Assembly (NCBI GenBank): GCA_025435555.1
Contig: JAIWWG010000029.1
Location: 273,940 to 337,939 of the forward strand
Source of the DNA: Chytriomyces cf. hyalinus JEL632
Lineage: Eukaryota > Chytridiomycota > Chytridiomycetes > Chytridiales > Chytriomycetaceae
Direction of reading: 5' to 3'
Length of the DNA stretch: 64,000 bases
Positions 11,113 through 23,300 of the stretch are shown here, in pieces. The notes beneath the pieces are model-generated. The model had not been told where the DNA came from. It searched no databases and saw only the letters and a program-made list of their open reading frames with translations. The position numbers and the translations under genes are program-made. The first letter of the stretch is position 1. The number at the start of each line of letters is the position of its first letter.

Positions 11113-13651
11113 ATGGCAGACTATGAAAACAAACCCACTGAGCCAGGGTTCAATTCGGACGAAAAGGTCCAAGCTGTCGAGAGCAACGACGACGACTACA
11201 TTGACGAAATATACGAAATCATGTGAGCTACATACCCACCCCATTCCTGCTCCTTCTGTTCTGATATCCATTCCTACACCCACCCACCCCATCTTCGTAT
11301 CCTCTATAGCTGACACCTATCCCCCCCTTTCAGTGATGCCGTCGTCCCTCGCACGGATGACCCAACTCTCCCGGCAAACACCTTCCGCGCCTGGTTCCTC
11401 GGTCTCTTCTTTGGAGTGCTGATCTGTGCCGCCAACACCATCTTCACCTTCCGTTCCAACTCCTTCTCCATCACTCCCTTCGTGACCGTCCTGCTTGCCT
11501 ACCCCTGCGGTCTCATCATGGCCCAGGTACTTCCTGCCGGCCTGCTAAACCCGGGACGCTTCAACTACAAGGAACACGCACTCATCTATGTCATGACGTC
11601 TTGCATGGCCTCCCCACCTTACGCCCTGTACAACATTATCGGACAAAAGTACCAGCTGTACCAGACCGACTTGTCCCTCATCAGTGGTTTCGGATTTGCC
11701 ATCGTCACTCAATGCTTTGGTTACGGTTTCGCCGGTATGTTTCAACTTGATTGTAGTGCTGCAGTTGCAAATTTGATGCTAACATTTATTCTACTCAGGT
11801 CTCACTCGTCGCTACTTGGTTCGCCCAGCTGCCATGATCTGGCCATCCAACTTGGCCACCATCGCCATGTTGAACTCCCTCCACGGACAAGATGACGGTC
11901 ACGGAACCAGATACCCCATGACCCGTTTCAAGTTCTTCTGGCTCGTCTCCTCTGCCATGTTCTTCTACCAGCTCTTGCCAAGTTACGTCATGCCAATGAT
12001 TGGTGCCCTTTCCGTCATCTGTTGGTTCACCAACAACAAGACCGACAACAAGATGGCTCTTGTCCTTGGAAGCACATCTTACGGTGGTGGTGTTGGTCTG
12101 TTGTCATTCACCCTTGATTGGTCCCTCGTGAACGTCTATGCCCCAATTACCACTCCTCTCTGGGCCATGATGAACCAGTTCTTGGGTCTGTGGCTGTTTA
12201 TGTGGATCGTCACTCCCATCCTGTGGTACACTGAGGCCTTTTACAAGGACCAGTCCATCGGCGCTACTTCCGAGTACGGTTTCACCATCAACAGCCCTTC
12301 CACCTTCAACAAGGACGGAAAGAAAATTCCCAACACCAAGTTTGTCATCCGCAGCCCAGACGACCACAACTCTTTGATTCTCAACCAGACCTTTTACGAT
12401 GAGAACAAGCCTATCCTTATCACCACCTACTTTGCCTTGGAGTACGCCAACTCTTTTATTGTATTTGTTGCTGCCCTTGTTCACGTCGGTCTCTGGTACG
12501 GTAAAGACATTTGGCACCGCTTCCGCGCTACATTGAAGGACTTGGACCGTGACGATATCCACGCCACTCTTATGGATGCATACCCTGAAGTCCCAGACTG
12601 GTGGTTCATGGTTCTCCTCGTTTTGACCACTGTTCTCGGAATTGTTGTTTGCCAGTGGGGTGGATTTGACTTGCCATGGTGGGGTACCATCTTGGCCATG
12701 TTGCTTGCTTTGGTTTCCATCATCCCCATTGGTACGATTCAGGCTATTTCTGGTCAGCAGATTGGTTTGAACGTCATGTCCGAGTTCTTGATTGGCCTCT
12801 TGCTCCCTGGTCGTATCTCTGCAGTCATGGCTTTCAAGACATTCTCCTACATGGCCATGTACCAGGGTCTGTTCTTGGTTGCTGACATGAAGCTCGGACA
12901 CTACTTGAAGGTTCCACCCAGAGCCATGTTCTTTGCCCAATTGGTCTCTACCATTCTGGGATCCATCGTTTCCACCGGATCTGCCGCTCTTATTTACGAG
13001 TCCTTTGGAAAGGTTGACAAGCCAGTCTCCTCCCAGTTCCCAGCCGGATTCCAGTGGCTCATGCAGGTGCAAGGAGACGACCCAGCGTCTGGATGGTCTT
13101 CCAACGGTTACAACACGTTCTTGTCTGCCGGTGCCATTTGGGGAGCCATTGCTCCAGCCCGATTCTTTGGACCTGAATCTCCATACTTCAAGACCCTTCT
13201 CGGATTCGCCGTCGGTGGAGTTCTCCCAGTCATTCCATGGTACCTCCACAAATTACAACCAAACTCGTTCTGGCACTTGGTCAACATCCCTCTCATCTTC
13301 ATCTTCCCCGCTGCCGCCGGTGCTCGTCGCTCCGACTTGATTTCACCCTTGATTATCGCCGTCGTTGTCAACTACTTTGTCAAAAAGTATAGAAACACGT
13401 GGTGGAAAAAGTACGCATACGTCATGTCTGCTGCGTTTGACTCTGGAACTGGAGTCATGCTGTTGATTCTGTTCTTTATGGTCCAGTTTAACGCCAAGTT
13501 CCAGATGCCGTTCCCAGCTTGGTTCATGAACTCTGGAGATGTTGAGCGTTGTTTGCCGGATGCGTCGTTGACTTGCATGGAGCATGCTGTTATGGGAGCT
13601 GCTTACGGAAATGAGTATTTGGCTGAACAGGATCCTGCGTGTAACGCCTAA
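11113..13651 (+). CDS. OPT-family oligopeptide transporter
   Basis: Three exons (11113-11222, 11334-11734, 11799-13651) give 787 residues, typical of the family. OPT proteins are proton-coupled plasma membrane importers of tetra- and pentapeptides and, in some branches, glutathione or metal chelates. Family landmarks in order are NPGRFNYKEH, GYGFAGLTRRYLVRPA with MIWPSNL, KLGHYLKVPPRAMFFAQ and VKKYRNTWWKKYAYVMSAA. Many hydrophobic segments match the 12-16 predicted spans. The first exon encodes a short acidic cytosolic tail (SNDDDYIDEIYEI). Exact substrate cannot be read from the sequence. Codon use is cleaner and more C-ending than in most neighbours, which suggests high expression. Confidence 0.97.
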
Positions 13652-14083
13652 TGATGGATAAAACGAAAGCGCGGTTTTATATGCGCACGTGTGGTTGCTT
13701 TTGAAAACGGTTTGCATGCAATAGCCATGTCCTTTCATAGATTTTACCCAAGAATAAAAATATTGTAAATGCATACATAACAACGTTTTGACTTGTTTTG
13801 CGTCGTTGAAACTTATGACAGCAGCGAGTTTTTGTTGCTGCCAGTCGAGAGGTCCAAGTTCCCAGCATTTAGTGTTGGAGCATTTGAAAGGCAGTAAAAC
13901 GCGGTTGATCGTGACGTTTGCCAGGCCATTTCGATTCAGAGCAGGATTTGTACATTGGCACGTCCAAACTTTGGGCAATTTGGAGTGCGAGATTCTCTGG
14001 TCTGAAACTTCATTCAGTGCTTGCTCATAAAAAAATATTTATGTACGTCAATTTTAAATTCGATTGCGCATTAAAAAAAAAAC
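13652..14083. other. Intergenic, no gene seen
   Basis: 432 bp with the OPT polyadenylation signal (AATAAAAAT near 13753) and an A-run leader immediately before the next ATG. Nothing else recognised. Confidence 0.4.
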
Positions 14084-17000
14084 ATGTCCCAAATCCGCTT
14101 CAACGCCCTTTCCGGCGCCAGGTTCGCAGGGACGCATGCCAGTGACGCGGCGGTTTGTCATGTTCTTCAAATCGATGGTTGTCGAATCATGCTCGATTGC
14201 GGCGCATCTGCCTCGCTGGACCCAGTCGAGCTGCGGTCCCTGGCCGGGTAAAAAAAAACGATACCTTTCGTCTGCTCTGTTTTGAAACTAATAGAAGGTC
14301 GAAAAACGACAGTGCTGCTAAGCATATTGATGCGGTCTTGTTGACACACGCTGATATGGCCCATCTTGGCGCGTGAGTTGGCACATCAGCTTTCAAATCC
14401 GCTCGCTTCTGGTACTTAAAAACATTGGCTGCAACAGATATGTTTACGCATTCGCACGGCTTGGACTACGCTGTCCAGCCTACTCGACATATCCGGTGCA
14501 CGATCTGGGACGTCTATGCTTGCGAGAAGCCCTTGCGAACAGGAACTCGACCGAAAAGTTTGAACTATTCGAATGGGACGACATCAATGCAGCGTTTGCC
14601 AACATTGTTCAGTTGCGATACTCTCAGCCGTTCACGCTTACGGGGAAGGCGAAAGGAATCACTGTGACGGCGTTTCAGGCCGGACACTCTCTAGGTGGAA
14701 CGTTGTGGCGAATCAAGAAAGGGACGGATGACATTCTCTATGCGGTATGCTGTGATGTTTCAGTTTTTAGTTTCGAATTTCTTTGATGGGGTTCTCACTT
14801 TTCGTTTGCTTCAGGTCGATTATAATCATCAGCTTGAACGGTTAGTTCAATGTTCGGTTGAAGCTTTTTTCCACAGCTTTTCTTAGTTCCTGTTCTTCTG
14901 TGTTTTCAGGCACTTGGATCGAACTTTTTTAAACGCCGAGGCACTGGCACGCCCAACTCTACTCATTACTGATTCGTATAATACTCTCGTAACTCAAACG
15001 CGAAGAGCATATCGTGACGCTGGTTTCTTTGGTGGGGTTATAAAAATTGCGCCAGCTGTCTCTCTCTCCCACGGTTCTGACACCAAAAATCGCGGTAAAA
15101 TTTCACAGAGAATATAAAAACGGCACTCCTGTCTGGTGGAAACGTTCTTATACCTGTAACCGCAACTTCGCGATCACTTGAACTCACATTTTTGCTGGAA
15201 GATTTCTGGTCAAAGGACTCTGATTGCTCTCAAAAATTCCCGCAAAATATCTACTTCCTTTCCCCTCAAGGGCCTCGTATCCTGCATGCTGCCAAGCGAA
15301 CATTAGAATGGATGGGTGCTGGAATCACAAAACTTCTTTCTCAATCAGATCTCCACGTTCCGTTTGACTTTAGGTGATTCGCATTTTTGTTTCTTTTGTG
15401 CACACCCTTTGAAAAACCCGCGAAAACCTTACACATTTTCTCCTCCCCTCTAGACACATTAAAGTCATTAACCGTCTATCTGAAATTGATCAAGGCCCAT
15501 CTCCGAAAGTTGTGTTTGCTTCAAGCGCGTCTCTGGAAACTGGGTTTTCCAGGCAGTTGTTTTTTGACTGGTGCAAATCTGAGAAGAATTTGGTCATGTT
15601 GCCGGATCGCGGGGATCCCGGAACTCTGGGCCGCCAGTTGTATGACGAATGGTCGCGTGTCAAAACTGCAGCAGCAGAAGCAGCAGCGAATGATGCTACA
15701 GCAGTGAATGTTCATTTCGGTCTTAACTTGAATGTAAGTGTTGGCATATCCTTTGTGCCGGAATGATTCCCGAAATTAACCATTCCCCGCTTTTGACACC
15801 ATGGATATCACAGGAATCCCGCCGTGTTCCATTGGAAGGGCAAGAACTCGAACAATTTCATGAAGCCGAAAATGCAAGAAAGGATGCCGCTGCTGCTGCT
15901 GCTGAGCTCGCAAAACTTTCCGCCATGGAGGACAATGACAGTGACGAAGAAGAGGAAACTGTGGATCCTGCTGCTGCTGCACGAAAGATTACCACCTCTT
16001 CTGGTGATACGGGATTGGGTGTTTTTGGTAATACGTATGATATTTACGTGAAAGACGCTCACCGGAGTGGTGGATTCTTTAAGCAAAGTCATAACTATCG
16101 AATGTTTCCCGTACATAACCCGAGAGCTTGGGTTGATGATTATGGTGAAGCGGTGGACCCGGCAGTGTTTGTTAATGCCGAAACAGTGGCGATGGAAGAA
16201 ACCGCTGAAGAGGTGCCCGATTCATCGCCAGACTTTTTTGACATTCTGTAACCCCTTCCTGCTCGCAATTAGCTGCCGGCTATTCAAATTGAAGATGCAC
16301 AAGATCCGCATGAGCTTGAACCTTCCAAGTACATCAATGTTCAGATTGATGTGAGGGTCCAATGTAAAGTTGCTTTCATCGACTTGGAAGGCCGATCCGA
16401 TGGAAAGTCTGTAAAGAATATTCTATCTCAAGTTGCTCCAAGGAAAATGGTTTGCACTCTCATCCCCATGCGATAGCTCCGCTTAACTCCTGCTTACCAT
16501 CACCGACTGCCATGTTACAGATTCTTGTTCATGGATCAGAGGAGGCAACATCCGAATTGGAGCGATACTGTCTCGAGCATTCGTCTCTTACGAACGATGT
16601 TTTTGCTCCACACAACAATGAGTGGATCAACGTGTCAGTTGCTTCAGATACCTACGAGGTAAAAGTGTATTTCCTTTAGATAGGAACAATTCGACTCTGA
16701 CTCCATCATACCCAGATCAAAATGACAGACTCTCTTGTCAGTTCCATGATCACATCAAAAGTAGTATTTTTCATTCGGCATAGGTTAGTCATGAAGTGCT
16801 AAACCTCAATCGTCCCCTCTTAACAGGCGAATGAGTATGAGCTCTCATATGTTTCGGGATACATTCGATTCGAAAAACAAGAACCCGGAATGTCATCGAG
16901 CAATGGAGATGCAATGGATGTGGATCCCTCTGAAAATGCCGATTCTGCTTCGGGCGACGCCAGTGTCGATTCTGCGGTGGTTCCTACATTAGATTTGGTT

Positions 17001-17243
17001 CCAACATTGGACCTCGCCAAAAGTCATAAACCAGTGCTTGTGGGAGACGTTAAGCTGTCTGAATTCCGAAAAGTTCTGGTGAGCAAGGGCTTTGAGACAG
17101 AATTTGTTGCGGGTGTGTTGGTGGTGAATCGGTCGATTATGATTCGAAAAAGCCAGCAAGGGAAATTGGTGTTGGAGGGTAGTCTTTCTCCTGATTATTA
17201 CGCTTGCAGAAAGCTGCTCTATGCGGAGCATGTAATTTTGTGA
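14084..17243 (+). CDS. CFT2: Cleavage and polyadenylation specificity factor 100-kDa subunit
   Basis: Twelve exons fit in phase: 14084-14247, 14295-14372, 14438-14744, 14815-14840 (26 nt), 14910-15031, 15109-15373, 15454-15733, 15814-16212, 16273-16449, 16521-16658, 16716-16760 and 16827-17243. Total is 805 residues, against ~780 in animals. CPSF100 is the catalytically inactive partner of the CPSF73 endonuclease in pre-mRNA 3'-end processing. The metallo-beta-lactamase motif is degenerate here (LLTHADMAHLGA instead of HxHxDH), as expected for this subunit. Other family marks are FQAGHSLGGT, VDYNHQLERHLD, FIDLEGRSDGKS, TDSLVSSM and the C-terminal FVAGVLVVN block. The donor of intron 8 is the least certain: GTGCCC at 16213 gives a normal 60-nt intron, while GTAACC at ~16249 would make an implausible one of ~25 nt. 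Confidence 0.95.
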
Positions 17244-17412
17244 GTTCACAATAAAAACACACCGCGAATTGAACGCGAGCATACATTCTAAGTAAGCAGC
17301 TCTTTTATATCCGAGACTGAAGGGGAACGGTGTGAAGAGTGGAGGAGACGGAGAATATCGGACGCTTGCATTTTCATTTTTATGCCGCGCTCGTAAAGTT
17401 ATTCCCTCCAAA

Positions 17413-19876
17413 ATGTCCAAGAAGAACAAAGTGAAGGCAAAAGATTCGCCGGCAGCGACCGAGCCAGCCCGACCACACCCGTACTCATGCGTCGTAACCG
17501 ACATTGAGGTTTGTAAGAAACGCTCGCCCCTTACCTGCTCACCTTGCACCCTAGCAACCCTCGCTGATAACCACCAAAAACGAAACAGGGCACAACAACG
17601 TCCATCTCGTTCGTCCACGAAACTCTCTTCCCGTACGCACGCGACACTGCACTTTCGTTCATCACCTCCCGCGCTGGCTCAGACCCAGCCTTGCGTAAAC
17701 TGCTGCTCGACATCCAACAGCAAGCTAAACTTGACAAAGAAGAAGGAGTCATTGAGGGCGCACAAGAGTTGCCCGATATCCTCGCGAATGAGGTGAATGC
17801 TGCGACCGAGTCTACCCAACCGGCGAAGGGAAAAAAGAACAAAAAGGCCAAAGCCGCTGAGGCGCCTAAATCTCTCGCCCCTGGAGCAGCTGAGGCGTAT
17901 GTCGCTTGGATTCACGCTTCAATTAAAGCAGACAGAAAAATTGGTGCTCTGAAAACCTTCCAGGGCTACATTTGGAAGTTTGCTTATGAAGATGGATCCG
18001 TCAAGGGCCAGTTGAGTTTGCCTTTGATTTTTGTTCTTACAAAGCAAAGCAGCGGTACACGGCCCTGAGCTCGTGTTTTCCTTTCTGTAATACTCTCTGC
18101 ACCGTATTCACAATTGCTGTTCCTGCACCAGTGTATACAAAGACGTTAAGCCCATTCTCTCAAAATGGAACTCGCTCGAGATTCCGGTCTACATTTACAG
18201 CAGCGGCAGTATTGGGGCTCAAAAGTTGCTGTTTGGCTTCAGCGAAGAAGGAGACATGCTTCCTCATTTTGCCGGTCACTTCGACACAACAATTGGCTTG
18301 AAACTTGAAGCTGCAAGCTACACAAAAATTGCAGAGGAAATTTCGACCATTCCTGCCTCGAAAATCTTATTCTTGAGCGATAACGTCAAAGGTTAGCATA
18401 GCGAAAGCGCGGCTATTTGAAAGCCGTACGTTAACCGAAAAAAATCATCTTGGCGGGGTTTTCTTAGAGATCGAGGCTGCCAACCAGTCTGGCTTCCAAA
18501 CGGCAATCCTCTTTCGCCCTGGAAACCCAGCTCTCGATCCACCATGTTCTGAGCCAGGATATTATGTATTCCCAGGCTCAGACTTGCGTGTCCCGGTTGT
18601 TGAAACCTTTGACGAACTTTTTGCACGGCCCGCTGACTTCACGCATGAAGTCACTTCGCAAAAAACTGAAGAAGAGCAACCTGCTGTCGCTGTCGAAGAA
18701 GCTCGAGCAGATGAGAATGCAGAGAATGTCCCTGTTGTTGCAGGCAAAAAGAAGCAAATCTCGGAACCAAAGCAGGGGAGCAGAAAAAGCGAAAGAACAG
18801 CGAATCCACCAAACAACGCGAATAAGAGCAAACCTGTCGACGAAAAATCAGCAGACGCACCTTCAGCGACCGTCGCCAAAAAGAGAAAACGCGCCGCACC
18901 GGCGAAAGAAAATGTTCCAAAAAAGCAGCGTGCAACTGGCGCAACTGAATCCGGTGCCTCCAAAGAGGCTGCGAAATCAACCGTGAAAGCCAGCGTTAAT
19001 TCCTCTCCGAACGGTGCGGCGAAAAGAAAGCGCAGCCGAAGCGTCTCCACATCAAGAAAACCCGCAGATGCCGACACAGCCGCCACCGCGGCCAGTGACC
19101 CAAAACCTCCAGCTGCCAAAAAAACTAAGAAAAGCAAAGGCAAAGCTGGCCAAGCGTCTGTGGTGGTCGAAATAGCGGCGAAGGAACCTTCTTCCGCACG
19201 TGCATCAAAGGGCGCCGACAAAGCGCCAGTTAAGGCTGCTCCTGTTCAGGCGGCGGGAAAAAAGGGAAAGAAAAGTGTTCCAGCAGAGGTCGTTGTTGCC
19301 GTGTCCACCGACGAAGTCCCAACGGATACGAGACGTAGCCGAGCTGCGAAGGCGCAACCCACGAAATCTACCTCTACGGATGCCAAATCCAGTGCAGAGA
19401 AGACAAAATCAAAACCAGTCGCTAAGTCCCCATCTGCAAAGTCCCCAAAGTCCGCATCTGCCAAGTCCGCATCTGCCAAGTCCGCATCTGCCAAGTCCCC
19501 ATCCGCTGCAACTGAGAAGCCAGGCCGCAAGTCGCGCTCCAAAGCGAGAGTGATTGTAGCCACTTCACCTGGACCTGTGAAGAAACCAACCCCAAAGAAA
19601 GCGAAAGCTGCTTTGGCAGAGAAAAAGCAGGAAGCAACGCCATCGGGCAAGGGTGCCGCAGAGGCCAAGAAACAGGAAGTCACACCATCAGGCAAGAAGA
19701 GTCCTGCAACCAAAGTGGGAAGTGCGGGGAAAAAAGAAGGGGCGAAGCCAAGCCCAGCAGTTTTGAAGGCCAGCCCAGCAGTTTCGAAGGCCAGCCCAGC
19801 AGTTGTGGAAAAGGGAGGTAAACGTCGGGGGAATGCTTCAAAAGCAAAAAGTGCAGAACAAAGTGAATCTTCTTAG
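17413..19876 (+). CDS. UTR4: Enolase-phosphatase E1 with a long basic C-terminal tail
   Basis: Four exons (17413-17508, 17589-18010, 18132-18391, 18468-19876) give 728 residues. The first ~290 are a HAD-type enolase-phosphatase: catalytic DIEGTTTSI, YIYSSGSIGAQKLLFG, GHFDTTIGLK, ASYTKIAEEI and LFLSDN. In methionine salvage this enzyme enolises and dephosphorylates diketo-methylthiopentyl phosphate before the acireductone dioxygenase step. A Lys/Ala-rich insert (KGKKNKKAKA) sits in the cap region. The remaining ~430 residues are extremely Lys/Ala/Ser/Pro-rich, with many KKxK clusters and SAKS(A/P) direct repeats, like a histone H1 tail. The usual enzyme is ~230-260 residues. The tail is in the same uninterrupted exon as the end of the enzyme, so it is not an obvious annotation join. 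Confidence 0.93.
19425..19510 (+). repeat. In-frame 15-bp direct repeats encoding SAKS(A/P)
   Basis: Tandem units close to CTGCCAAGTCCGCAT occur within the enolase-phosphatase tail. Similar units of 27-30 bp encoding SPAVxKA follow at 19750-19805. Unit lengths are multiples of three, so copy changes keep the frame. Confidence 0.8.
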
Positions 19877-20326
19877 AGTCTTCTTGGTATGATATGGGGG
19901 ATGTGTAATGAATGCAGTGAGCAGCAATTATTCAAAGTTTATCTGGAACACATCAGTGGAGAGTTGTTCCTCTTCCCTTGTCGAATAGAAAACGATGATG
20001 TCATTACCAACATTCCAAACAAATCGATAGCACTGGCGGTTGGTGCACGACTCTCGGCGAGACCCCTGAAACCCTCCCAGTACACTTCTGAAGTCAGGTC
20101 ACCAGAGACCTCAGAAGTAAGAATATCTGAGAACCACCCTAAGCGCCAATGACGCAGAGCGAATTTTTTCCCTGGTTGGTATTTACCAATAACAATAGGA
20201 ATCATCATAGGAATTGGATGGCCGTGGGCAAGTTTTAAGGTGGTATGCACAATAAATCAAAGGGTACTTCGTTTATTTATAGTTCTTCATTATAACTTGG
20301 TTTCAAGGGGATTGATGATGCACGAC
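19877..20326. other. Convergent intergenic region
   Basis: 450 bp between two converging genes. It contains short repeated words around 20087-20125 (GAAGTCAGGTCACCAG / GAAGTAAGAATATC) and AATAAATC near 20250. No gene supported. Confidence 0.4.
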
Positions 20327-23300
20327 TTATGCAAGGACATTTAAATCTTGCTGTTTAACGAGGGAAGCATAAACCCCATCCTTGATACCCAACAAGTCAT
20401 TGTGGGTTCCAATTTCGGCAATCTTTCCGTCCTTGACGACGGCGATTACATCTGAATTCTGAATGGTACTCAGACGGTGGGCAATCGTAATTGTTGTTCT
20501 TCCACCGAGCCGAATGGCGTTATCAATGGCTTGTTGCACGTGTTTCTCGGATTCGGAGTCCTGATGAAAATCATGAAGTAAATAAATGGATTGTGCTTTT
20601 CATGTCGCGGGCAGAAAAACTTGAAGCTTGGGTGGGACTTACCAGTGCAGAGGTTGCTTCGTCGAGAAGAAGTATCTTTGGGTTGCGGATTAATGCACGT
20701 GCAATGGCGACACGTTGTTTTTGACCTCCCGAAAGCTGAGATCCTTTGTCACCAACGCGAGTGTCTGCAAAAAAAGAAAGGTCAGAAATAGTTACCAGAA
20801 TCCAGCCCGAACACAAGGATGATGTACATACCATACTTGTCTGGCATGTCCATGATGATGTCGTAGATGTTGGCCATCTTTGAAATCTCATCCAGTTCAG
20901 CGTCAGTCACATTCAATCGCTCAGTTCCCGCCATAATGTTTTCACGAATGCTCATGTCAAAGAGAGTTGGTTCCTGGCCAACGAGCGCCATTTGCGATCT
21001 CAAGCCCTTCAACTGGAAGTCCTTGACATTCTTTCCATCCATCATCACAGCTCCACCAGCAACATCGTACCATCTCTGGAGCATACCAATCGCAGACGAC
21101 TTTCCGCATCCAGAGGGTCCAACAAGCGCAATCGTTTTGTTTTCGGATCCAGTCAGACCAAACTCTCCTCCAAAGATGGGAACAGTGGGGCGCGCAGGGT
21201 ATGTGAATGCAACGTTTTTAAACTCGAATCCACCTCGAATACTCGACCCATCATCCAATCCTTCCGTGTCATCTTCCGGGTCAATCAAAGTCGCTCGATC
21301 AATCAATTCAAACGTGTTCAACGCAGCAATCTTTGCTTTCACAAACGTTTCGGCAAACGTGGAACCTCTTCCAAGTCCTTGTGCAGTAAACATGACAGCC
21401 ATCAACACTTTGAAAACGCTTCCAAAGTCAACCTCGCCCGCTTCAACCAACTTGACACCCGCGTAGAAACCAACAGCACTTGCAAATTGACCAAACGCTT
21501 GTCCAACACCGTTTCCGAGAGAAGCTTCACGCGCTTTTTTGAGGGCCAGTTGATGTGGTCGTTCCAGATTGGCGCTAAACTTGTCTTGGAAGTAGCTTTC
21601 ACGGGTTAACGCGGCAACAGTGCGGATCTCTTTAAAGGCCTCGGCGGCAATGGTTCCAGACTCTTCGTACGCTTTCTTTGTTGAATCTTCGAAGCCCATG
21701 CGTACACGTGACTCGTAGTATGAAGCAACGACCATGAATGGGGATACAAGGAGGACAATCAGAGTAAGTTTCCAACTGAACACGAGTCCAATGGTGATAC
21801 CGCAAACGGCAGTGACGACCAGTTGCGTGGCGTCTGCCCACACTTTCGTGATAAGGTCTCCCACTCGGGCCGCGTCAATGGCAAGACGAGATGTCAGGGC
21901 ACCCAAACTGTGGCGCTCATCATCATAGAATCCAACTTCTTGACGAATCATGGATTTGAAAGTCATCAAGCGCAACCGATGGGTCAGTGCCGCTCCAGCC
22001 ATTTCAAAGCCATAGAATTGAAGTGAGAAGAAGATGAAGGCTCCGATTCCAGACAAAACAAAGGCAAATGCGTAAAGGTTGGCTCCTTGGAATGGTCCAG
22101 GGTCGATTTGAGAAGGGACAAGGAGCACCGTGGTGATTGTTGAGAAGATTAAACCAAAGATTGGGAAAATCACACCAGACCCGCAGGCGCCAATGACTCC
22201 GAGGAACACAAGTCCCCATTCCGGTTTCATCAGCATCAAGACCCTGCGAATAGGCGCTTTTTGCAACAAGAGCGCCTGCTCTTGAGCCTTTTTAGCGAGA
22301 CGAGCATTTTCAAGCGCATCCGTATGAGATTCTTCCTCCATAGTCAAACGCGTTTCAATCAGTTTTCCAGTTTTTTCATCCTTCATAGTCTCAACAACAT
22401 GGATTTTCGATGCAGCAACTTCGACCAAATCGTCAGAGATTGTTTCGGCAGAGTCACTCGTCTTCAGGCCTCCCTCTTCATGGCTTCTAATCTTTTGTTT
22501 CTCAACGAGCTGAAAGTAAACTCCGTTCAAGGCAAGAAGCTCATTGTGTGTTCCAGTTTCAACAATGGTTCCTTTATCTAGGACAATGATTCTGTCCGCG
22601 TTCTTGATGGTCGACAACCGATGCGCAATCACGATCGTAGTACGGTTCTGCGATGCCTTGTCCAGTGCATTTTGAACGAGCCTTTCAGACTGCGTGTCAA
22701 GTGCGGAGGTTGCTTCGTCCAGCAGCAAGATTTTGGGGTTTTTGATGAGAGCTCTGGCAATGGCGATACGTTGCTTCTGGCCTCCGGAAAGCATTCCTCC
22801 GTGCTCGCCGACCATGGTGTCATATCCTTGAGGAAGGTCCATGATAAAGTTGTGGCAGTTTGCCATCTTGCATACGGCGTGGAGTTCCGCTTCGGTGAGG
22901 GATTTGCTCGAGTCTTCGATGGCACCCATCATAATGTTTTGCTTTACAGTAGTGTTGAAGAGAACTAATAGCGGAGACATTTAGAATTTGATTGCGATCG
23001 GCCATCATGCAAATAAAAAAACACACCTGGCTCCTGGGAGACGATTCCAATTTGCTGACGAAGCCACTTGACATTGATGTTTGTCAAGTTCACGCCATCC
23101 AAATGGACAGAACCGGCCAAAGGATCATAAAACCGCTGAATCAATTGCACAGTTGTTGATTTACCAGATCCGCTCGGTCCCACAAAGGCAACAGTTTGTC
23201 CCGGCTCAACCTTGATGTTGAAGTTGTCGAAAATCACAGTGTCCGGCCGAGTTGGGTACTTGAATCCAACACCACGAAACTCGATGTTTCCCTTCAAACT

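Noticed and set aside
12104-13249. A 381-codon open frame on the minus strand opposite the OPT transporter
   Set aside because: It mirrors the biased codons of the transporter, is rich in Glu/Gly/Asn/Ser without domains, and lies wholly within a confident gene.
16248-16272. A ~25-nt intron in CPSF100 from the GTAACC donor
   Set aside because: It is shorter than any other intron here and puts the next exon out of frame; the donor at 16213 gives a 60-nt intron in phase.
18562-19713. Long Ala/Phe-rich minus-strand frames opposite the enolase-phosphatase tail
   Set aside because: They are the complement of AAG/GCC-rich codons and only reflect composition.
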